The translations under genes and the position numbers were made by a program. A stretch of DNA of 64,000 bases from Cryptomeria japonica (lineage: Eukaryota > Streptophyta > Pinopsida > Cupressales > Cupressaceae). The notes under the pieces are model-generated. The model was not told the origin of the DNA. It saw nothing but the letters and a program-made list of their open reading frames with translations, and searched no databases. How positions within the stretch are numbered: the stretch's first letter is position 1; each line of letters opens with the position of its first letter. Below are positions 57,540 through 64,000 of this stretch, in pieces. Location: the NCBI RefSeq assembly GCF_030272615.1, contig NC_081410.1, positions 223,811,415 to 223,875,414 on the forward strand, written 5' to 3'.

Positions 57540-58484
57540 ATGGTAGATAGAAGAAAATGGTTGGATTATTTCATCCAGGATGGGATGTTATTCAAGGGAG
57601 TTCAATTGTGCATACCTAAGAGTTCCATGAGAGAGAACCTGATAAAGGAGAAACATAGTGGAGGACTATCTGGACATTTTGGCATTGACAAAACAGTTGC
57701 ATTGGTCAGTGAGGAGTACTTTTGGCCCCAGATTCATAAGGATCTTAATAGATATGTGCAGAGTTGTAGAGTTTGTCAAGTTGCAAAAGGTAGTAATCAG
57801 AATGTGGGATTGTATAAAACTTTGACAGTACCGGTAAGACCTTGGTAGGATATAAGCATGGATTTTGTACTTGGATTTCCTGAGACACTGAGAGGGAATG
57901 ATTCTATATTTGTAGTAGTAGATAGATTTTCAAAGATGGCTCATTTCATACATTGTAAGAAGACATCAGATGCATTACATGTAGCAGACCGATTTTTCAA
58001 GGAAGTGGTGAGATTGCATGGATTACCTAAGAGCATAGTTTTAGACAAAGACACTAAGTTTGTTGGCTATTATTGGAGAGCACTTTGGAAGAAGATGAAG
58101 ATAGATTTGAAGTTTAGTTCTAATTTTTATCCAAAGACTAATGGACAAACAGAAGTTGTTAACCAGAGTTTGGGAAATTTGTTGATATGTTTAGTGGGAG
58201 ATAAAACCGGAAGTTGGGATTTAATCCTTGCACAAGCAGAGTTTGCCTACAACAATTCAATGAATAGCAGTACCGGAAATACACCTTTTGAGATTGTTAC
58301 CGGAGTGCACCCTAGAGGTATTGAAGAATTCAGAGACATTAGCAGTGAAGACCGGGAGAGTTCAGAAGTAGAAGATTTTGCAAATCACATGGCAGCATTG
58401 CATATTCAAGTTAAACAACATTTGGAGGACATGAACAACAAATATAAGGAGAAGGTGGATGAGAATAGGAGACAAGTAATTTGA
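57540..58484 (+). pseudogene. Element H integrase
   Basis: The zinc part GGLSGHFGIDKT and CRVCQVAKGSNQN gives the H2C2 region. The core begins after a TAG at 57847: ISMDFVLGFPETLRGNDSIF (first Asp), KSIVLDKDTKFVGYYW (second Asp) and SSNFYPKTNGQTEVVNQSLG (Glu). AQAEFAYNNSMNSSTGNTPF follows. It would insert the element; this copy is broken by the stop and a frameshift near 58470. Confidence 0.92.
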
Positions 58485-58908
58485 TGTTGGTGATGAAGTG
58501 ATGGTATATCTGAGAAAAGAGAGATTCCTGGTTGGAACCTATAATAAGTTGCAGATGAAGAAGTTTGGACCTTGTAAGATTTTGAGGAAGTTCAGTTCTA
58601 GAAATGCATATGAAGTGGTGTTACCGGATAGTCTAAGTATTTCACCTATATTCAACATTGCAGATCTTCATGAGTACCATGAACCATAATTTAGTAAGGA
58701 CAGTGTTGCAGACTTGGAGAAACAGTTGCCCTAGAAGGAACTAGATCAGATTGAAGAGATTTTGGATAGTAGGATTAGGCATAGTACCCAGAACAGTCAG
58801 TATAAGGTATATCTTGTGAAGTGGAAGGAAATGCCAATTGAAGATTCATCTTGGATTTCTCAAATAGAGGTAAACCTCCTTGGTTTCCCTCTAACCCCAG
58901 CAAAGTGA
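58485..58908 (+). pseudogene. Element H integrase C-terminus and chromodomain
   Basis: [20 protein letters not shown] and [18 protein letters not shown] form the GPF/Y-type C-terminal module. After a TAA and a TAG in the same phase comes a chromodomain: EEILDSRIRH followed by YKVYLVKWKEMPIEDSSWI. The aromatic cage is partly visible (Y, W, W-type positions). Chromodomains guide chromovirus integrases to heterochromatin. The frame ends TGA at 58906. Confidence 0.85.
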
Positions 58909-58939
58909 GAGGATCACTTTTTCAATAACCCGGGATGTT

Positions 58940-59100
58940 TGATGCAGGAGCATCCCTAGTTCACAACAATCTTGCATCAACCAAAAACATTTTCCTTTCA
59001 GTTTTGTTTTATGTTTGCAGTTTCAATTTTCCTTTTTCTATTTCTCGGTTTTGGCTCACTGGATCCTATGGAGTTGGATTCTACTTGAAGACTTGATCAT
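58940..59100 (+). repeat. Element H 3' LTR, truncated
   Basis: TGATGCAGGAGCATCCCTAG to GAAGACTTGATCAT; matches the first 160 bases of the 5' LTR and stops where element F begins. The rest is not found in the window. Confidence 0.88.
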
Positions 59101-60160
59101 TGATAGAATTATAAAGCATTAAGAGGGGGGCATGAATCAGTGATAGAAAAAGCAATAAGACTTTAAACCCAGACTGGTAAAAGAAATTAATAAGTTTACT
59201 TAAGACTTTACATGCAATCCAAAGTGTTATAACAGCATTAACAATAAGTAAAACAATCACCATAACATAAGTGTTTATATGTGGAAAACCCAACTAGGAA
59301 AAACCACGGTGAGATGGGACTCACAAGTTAACTATCAGCAGAAATAGGTAACTAACTAGTTAAGGTCTGCAAAGTGCTCTGTTGAGAGCGAATCCTGTTA
59401 GAGAATCCAATACCCTGTTCGGAGCTATACTTGGTTAAAGGTAATACCCTATTAGGAGTAACCTCGGTAGAGGATTTCAAATCCAAACTAAGGGATCACC
59501 TAGTTAGAGCTTACCCGGTTAGGGGATTTAACTATTGTAGTGATTAGAAAATAACATGTGGTATGATCTATAAATAGCACATCTCTCTTGTATAGATCCT
59601 CTTCTGCTCACTCAATACTTCATCACCGATATACTCTGCAATTTGCATCAACTCTAATTTGTATCTTTCATCATAAAAATAGTTCATCACAATGTCTTTT
59701 TATAGACATTAGATTTCATGTCGGCCTCAAGAACCTCATCACAATTTCCTAGGTTTAGTGTTTTTGGACAATCTTCCATAACACATCACAAATCACCACC
59801 CAAACTATTGGTTAGAGATAACTCATCATGTAATATGTGAAACTGGTTTGAACACTGATACTGGTTGAGTGTTACCACTTGCAACTCATATACCAATTTT
59901 CCTCCACTCATCTCCTTGTCAATCTCCACTGCATCTTGAAACTAGTGTCAGTGGAATTGACCAAAAGCAATTGTCATTCCTACATATACTGGTTTAGACA
60001 CCTTCATACTAGTTGGACTTCACTATACAAATGATACCGGTTTGGAATACAAAGACTTAGGAGTAGTACTGGATGACTTAACTAATATGTGTGTATATAT
60101 GTGTTGCATCAATGACAACACATCAAGTCATCCAATACAGAAAACATCATCAAGCCAACA
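59101..60160 (-). repeat. Element F 3' LTR (1060 bp)
   Basis: Carries the common LTR blocks TTAAGAGGGGGGCATGAATC (59119) and AGGAAAAACCACGGTGAGAT (59296), and repeated phrases like 'cctgttagagaatcc'. It ends in CATCAAGCCAACA, the form used to place the right end of LTR C. Confidence 0.82.
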
Positions 60161-60180
60161 ATCTCCCCCTTTGGCATTGA
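60161..60180 (-). other. Element F polypurine tract
   Basis: Plus-strand ATCTCCCCCTTTGGCATTGA, directly after the LTR; a second copy at 60284-60304 (CTCCCCTTTGACAATGATGC). Confidence 0.85.
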
Positions 60181-60370
60181 TGGCAACACTAAGAAAATTT
60201 TGAGACAACTTAGTGTACTAACAAAAATATATAGACTCCCCCTTAATAGTACATACAAATTTTAAATCACATACATATTTCTACTCCCCTTTGACAATGA
60301 TGCCAAATTGAAAAGTAAAATATATATATTACATCAAAATTTGCATCAAAAACTACATAAATATAAGTGT

Positions 60371-62245
60371 TTACAATGGAAGTCTTAAGAAAATGTCAAT
60401 GAAATGAGACTTCATCTGTGAAAAATCATCATTATCCCATGTCTCTAACAATGTTTTAGTGATCTCAATAGTTGTCATAACTTGTGTAGCAAATTCTTCC
60501 ATTGCATCCACTGTGCTCATCTCTGGTGTAGCCAAAATTGCTTCAGAATCCTTATATGCCCTCAGTAGAATTTCAAGTTTGGGGATTAACTGGTTCTTCA
60601 GTTGTTTCAAGGATCTAACTAACTTAACCTATTCAAAATCATAGACACATAACAAATGTTGCAAAGTATTAACCAATTTTCCAAAATCTAAAGCTGAATC
60701 ATGTATAGGGTTATATGCAGCACTTATCCGCTCTAGTTCTTTCTCTATTTCTTCACGCTTTAGCTTCAAATCAGAATAGAAAAAAGAAACTTTAGATATG
60801 CTAGCCAAAAGTTTACCTCCTTTTTCTATAGTGATTCTTAAAAGATCTTTATTTACCAATGTCAGTCTCTGATAGGAGACTTGACAAAATGTCAACATCA
60901 GTCTAAATTGTTTCTGCTTCTTTTCTCTTCTCTTTTAACATTTTCTTTTGAGCCCTACATTGCATAACAGAAACAATCTCCATAAGTTCAGATGCGCTCA
61001 ATTTGTCCACATCAATTGGATCTTGTATACTAATTGAGTAATCATCATCATTAGTCTATTGCTTCACCTTTGCTTTTTTTCCTTTTCATTTTTTTTCTCT
61101 ACTATCTTCTCCTTTGTTTTCTCTTTCTCTTCATCCTTTTTCTTTCCATTTTCCTTCTCTTTAACCTCTTTCTCTGGTTTCTCTTTCTCTACCTCTATTT
61201 GTTTCTCCTATGTAGCCATAGCGATTGGTGTTAGTTGACTTTCAAATTGGTGCTCACTATCTGATATGGGTTGGATATCCACACTTGGTTCATTGACCGG
61301 TGCTTCAACTGCTTCCTGTGTATCAGTAATGTTTGGTTGTTGTTCAATTTCCTTAACTGGTTCAATCACATTACCAGTTGTGTCAATAGTATCTTGGATT
61401 TCTTTAGTGTCATCCACAAAGAATATAACCAATGGAGAACTAGTTTTATCCTTATTTTTTATAGGATAGACAACATCCGGTGTAATAAACTCTTCAGCAT
61501 CTAGCTCCAATGGAGCTCCAATCTCATTCTAACCAGGTTTATTTTCATATCCTTTCAAAAGTGCATTCATCCTTTGAATATTTTGGGCTATAAGATGAGT
61601 ATCATCTTCAACAAGTTTAAAAATTTCATCCAATAACCTTGGTCTCCTTGATTTAGAACGAAACAACCCTTTGTAATTAGCAAGAAATGCTAGCAACTCA
61701 TCTCAAGACAACTCAAGAAATATTGAGTAAAAACTCTATCAATAATTTCTTGATCCTTATCTACAACCATTTGCCATTTATTTTCAAGAATTGAATATAA
61801 AGAATCAAAAATGTCCTTTTTAATATCTTGTGGTAATCGGTTGTATTGACATAGTTAATTTATTACCTCTTGAATAATTTCTTGTTTCTAACCTTCATCA
61901 AATAAATCAAAATATTCCTTTACATTATCAAAATGTTTTTTCTTTAATAGCTTCAGAATCCTCTCAAAATGACTCGTTGGCTTCCAAGATGTAACATCAA
62001 TAGAAACATTTTGCTTAGGGATTTCCCCTACAGAACTAGATTTCTTACCAGTTGCCTTTAGCATCTTCTACTCTTCATCAGACTCAGTTCCCTCAAATTT
62101 TATATGAAGAATGAGATGTCTGCCTCTCTTCTTTGTTATAGTTTGCTTCTTTGCATATACTTTGGGTACATGTTTCTTTTTTATTAGAATACTTCTGTTA
62201 GCACATATTTTCACAAAACATTTTGTGCTATATGGAGGCCCTATT
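60371..62245 (-). pseudogene. Element F second-protein remnant
   Basis: Broken into many phases. From the right (element sense): RSILIKKKHVPKVYAKKQ and RGRHLILHIKFEGTESDEE (about 62200-62085), WKPTSHFERILKLLKKKHFD (about 61975), ELDAEEFITPDVVYPIKNKD and a Glu/Pro linker (61510-61208), a Lys/Glu-rich run (61200-61080), then a helix-rich end with LKLKREEIEKELERISAAYN and LKNQLIPKLEILLRAYKDSE (60898-60371). The last part lines up with LKCRLSPKLDILISLRKETS of element D. It has no enzyme motif. Confidence 0.6.
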
Positions 62246-62290
62246 CCTATTATATGAGCATTTACTATTGGTTTTCATATGCAATAACCT

Positions 62291-64000
62291 TATTAGCATG
62301 AGTAAAGATCTCTAAGAATCAGATGTTTCAAGAGTGTCAAGATATCACTTGGGCACACTAAGGGTATGCACTAAGTATAGACTGCACAAGGAATCCATTA
62401 TGGGAGCATTTATCAGTGGAGAAATATTTATGGTATAATCTAAGGTTGTTTTTTAGTATATATCAGACCCTGTGGGATAGCTGGGATCACTATTATTCAT
62501 TGGTGGATGGCTCATTTTTTCAAAACTGCAAAATTTCAATTATCGGCATAAGTAGTCTCGATGAAACAGCATTGGCAAGCAAAAGAAGGATTATCAGCAT
62601 GACATATACCCATAAATTATAAGGTAGATTCATTGGAGCACTTAAATAATATTCAACACGGTACACGCTCTCAGAAAAGTCATACCATCGGGATAGCTTG
62701 TTCCGATGAGGCAGAAGGAGGGTGTTTTTCTATCGGCATGTATCAGCTTATCGAAAAAGTGCATAAATTGCTATACCGATAACCTATGAGGCTATCGGTG
62801 TAACTTGTAATGATGAAAAGGCAGCGCAGATTATGGACTTATAGCATTGGGAGATCAGAAATAATGAAAAAGCTCTATCCTGATACCCGATGACTAAAGG
62901 GAAGTGAAGGCGGGTCCATCAGAGAAAAAGAAAATATTAGGATAGTGCAAAAATAGCTAGGCCGATCCCCGATGACATGGAGAATTGGAAGGCGGAACCA
63001 TTGGTCTTGCGTATACCGATAAAGCAGACTTGGAGGTATAAAGCATAAAAGTGCATCGGAATAACATCAGGACTTATGGAGGAATAGAAAAAGGCTATTC
63101 TAACCCCCGATGAAGATAAAAGTGCCTACAGGAATATCTGTGTGAATTATACTGATAAAGTAACATGAAGTTCAGACTCTTCGGGACATTGGGAGGAGAA
63201 GTTTTATGCTATGCCAAATTCTGATAGGATGGTTACAGTGGATGGTGAGTTGCAAGGAGTTCTTCGGGGTGAGTTAGTCTGATAACATAGGAAGCTTAGT
63301 CAGAATGCAGATCAAAATGTTCAGGTCATATCGAAGGCACATAAAATGAACTATGCCGATACTCGATGGGTTAGGTAAAAAAAACCGAAGGTGAGTGTAT
63401 CGGGGAGAGTTATACCGATGGATCATGAAAACAAAAGAAAAGTCTTAACTGAAGGAGTATCCACCGGGATAAAATGAACCATCGAGATAGGAGAAAAATT
63501 ACTATCTTGAGACCCAATGAGTTGGTCGGGATAGCTTGTGCCGATCAGAAGGTAAGAAGCAATAAAGTGATAACAAACGGTGCCAAACAATTGAATCATC
63601 GAGAAAGGTCTTACCAATTAGTTGTTGAAGGTATTGATGCAAAAAACTGACAAGATGGCTTCCATTAAATGCATCCATTGGGTAGGTCTGATGCCACATG
63701 AAGAAGATCCATCAAGATTGTAGTAATTAAGTACAAGTTTAGACTCCTTGGGGATACATAGCTGGTGTTGCAAAATGACATTTCACACAAAATTATTGCA
63801 GAAGTTATCAGGTGTTCATTGAGAAATATTTTGAGTTGTTGAGCATACAGCAAAGAATTTGCAGAGATGGAAGGGTCAAGCTCAAAAGGGAAGTGGAAGG
63901 TCATGGAAATATCTAGTAGCACATCAAAAAAATTGAAGGGTGAAGTCAATGAGGCTTGAAAGAAATTAAATCAAGACATGATAGATCAGATGGGCTCTCC
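62291..64000. other. Gene-free repeat rich in ATCGG-N11-CCGAT palindromes
   Basis: No credible gene on either strand. ATCGG (or GTCGG) and CCGAT (or TCGAT) pairs with exactly 11 intervening bases occur at 62542, 62687, 63399 and 63525, and many half-sites between. The phrase GGGATAGCTTGT recurs at 62690 and 63528. It resembles host sequence K (40245-49441) and runs off the window. Confidence 0.6.

Larger units (their letters stand above)
49442..59100 (+). mobile_element. Element H: Ty3/gypsy chromovirus, interrupted by a LINE and truncated by F
   Basis: The 5' LTR is 49442-50234; the 3' LTR begins at 58940 and is cut at 59100 by element F. The primer site is TGGTATCAGAGT. The gene order is gag, protease, RT, RNase H, integrase, chromodomain, the chromovirus order. 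From 55247 to about 58470 the pol phase is one frame broken only by stops. The LINE at 51211-55229 splits gag. Confidence 0.92.
59101..62290 (-). mobile_element. Element F: decayed relative of element D, 5' part lost
   Basis: The left LTR (59101-60160) starts TGATAGAATTATAAAGC and ends AAGCCAACA, followed by a polypurine tract, so the strand is minus. The interior (60181 to about 62290) encodes a broken version of D's second protein. No right LTR or primer site is visible; an unrelated repeat begins near 62290. The base 5-mer at the left is ATCAT. Confidence 0.75.

Noticed and set aside
49442-59100. H as an endogenous pararetrovirus
   Set aside because: It has LTRs, integrase and a chromodomain and lacks movement and coat genes, so it is a Ty3/gypsy chromovirus.

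Overview
The window looks like intergenic DNA of a large-genome seed plant. A conifer or other gymnosperm is my guess, from the very dense nested LTR retrotransposons; no species-diagnostic gene is present. I found no host protein-coding gene, rRNA, tRNA gene or CRISPR array. Almost every recognisable coding stretch belongs to a transposable element, and nearly all are broken by stops and frameshifts.

Region 1 (1-12284). A fragment of an LTR (family D here) lies at 1-279, followed by unassigned sequence. At 1663-11210 sits a complete, young-looking, non-autonomous LTR element on the minus strand, called L here. It has a perfect GTGTC target duplication, a polypurine tract, an unusual primer-binding site and a 20-bp minisatellite leader. 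It has no reverse transcriptase, only one long unknown frame rich in Gln, Pro and Asp.

Region 2 (12285-33320). This is a five-level nest. An old minus-strand Copia pol remnant (B) is split by a solo LTR (C). C is split by a plus-strand Copia element (A, 14889-31503). A's 3' LTR is split by a minus-strand Copia element (N, 21068-29888). N's integrase region carries two solo LTRs (25017-25775 and 26034-27620). Boundaries were placed from TG...CA ends and 5-bp duplications.

Region 3 (33490-40110). Element D is a minus-strand LTR element with a perfect tRNA-iMet-type primer-binding site and no pol. It encodes a coiled-coil protein with four CCHC knuckles and a second protein of roughly 1,140 codons ending in a long coiled coil. 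It is flanked by 134-bp direct repeats instead of a 5-bp duplication.

Region 4 (40245-49441). A sequence containing a small palindromic motif (ATCGG, 11 nt, CCGAT) is interrupted by Copia element E (40955-48674, TSD ATGCA), which itself carries a D-family solo LTR.

Region 5 (49442-64000). A chromodomain-bearing Ty3/gypsy element (H) is interrupted in gag by a 5'-truncated LINE (51211-55229, 17-bp TSD). Between its RNase H domain and its 3' tail this LINE carries an extra reading frame of about 560 codons. The 3' LTR of H is cut by element F (59101 to about 62290), a decayed relative of D. The window ends in more palindromic-motif sequence.

The genes do not form a host pathway. The coherent story is parasitic: autonomous Copia, Gypsy and LINE elements, non-autonomous elements (L, D, F) that must borrow enzymes, and solo LTRs left by recombination. 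The best candidate for something undescribed is the accessory protein design of a globular N-terminus, a charged linker and a C-terminal coiled coil. I see it in D, in F and, less securely, in the LINE.
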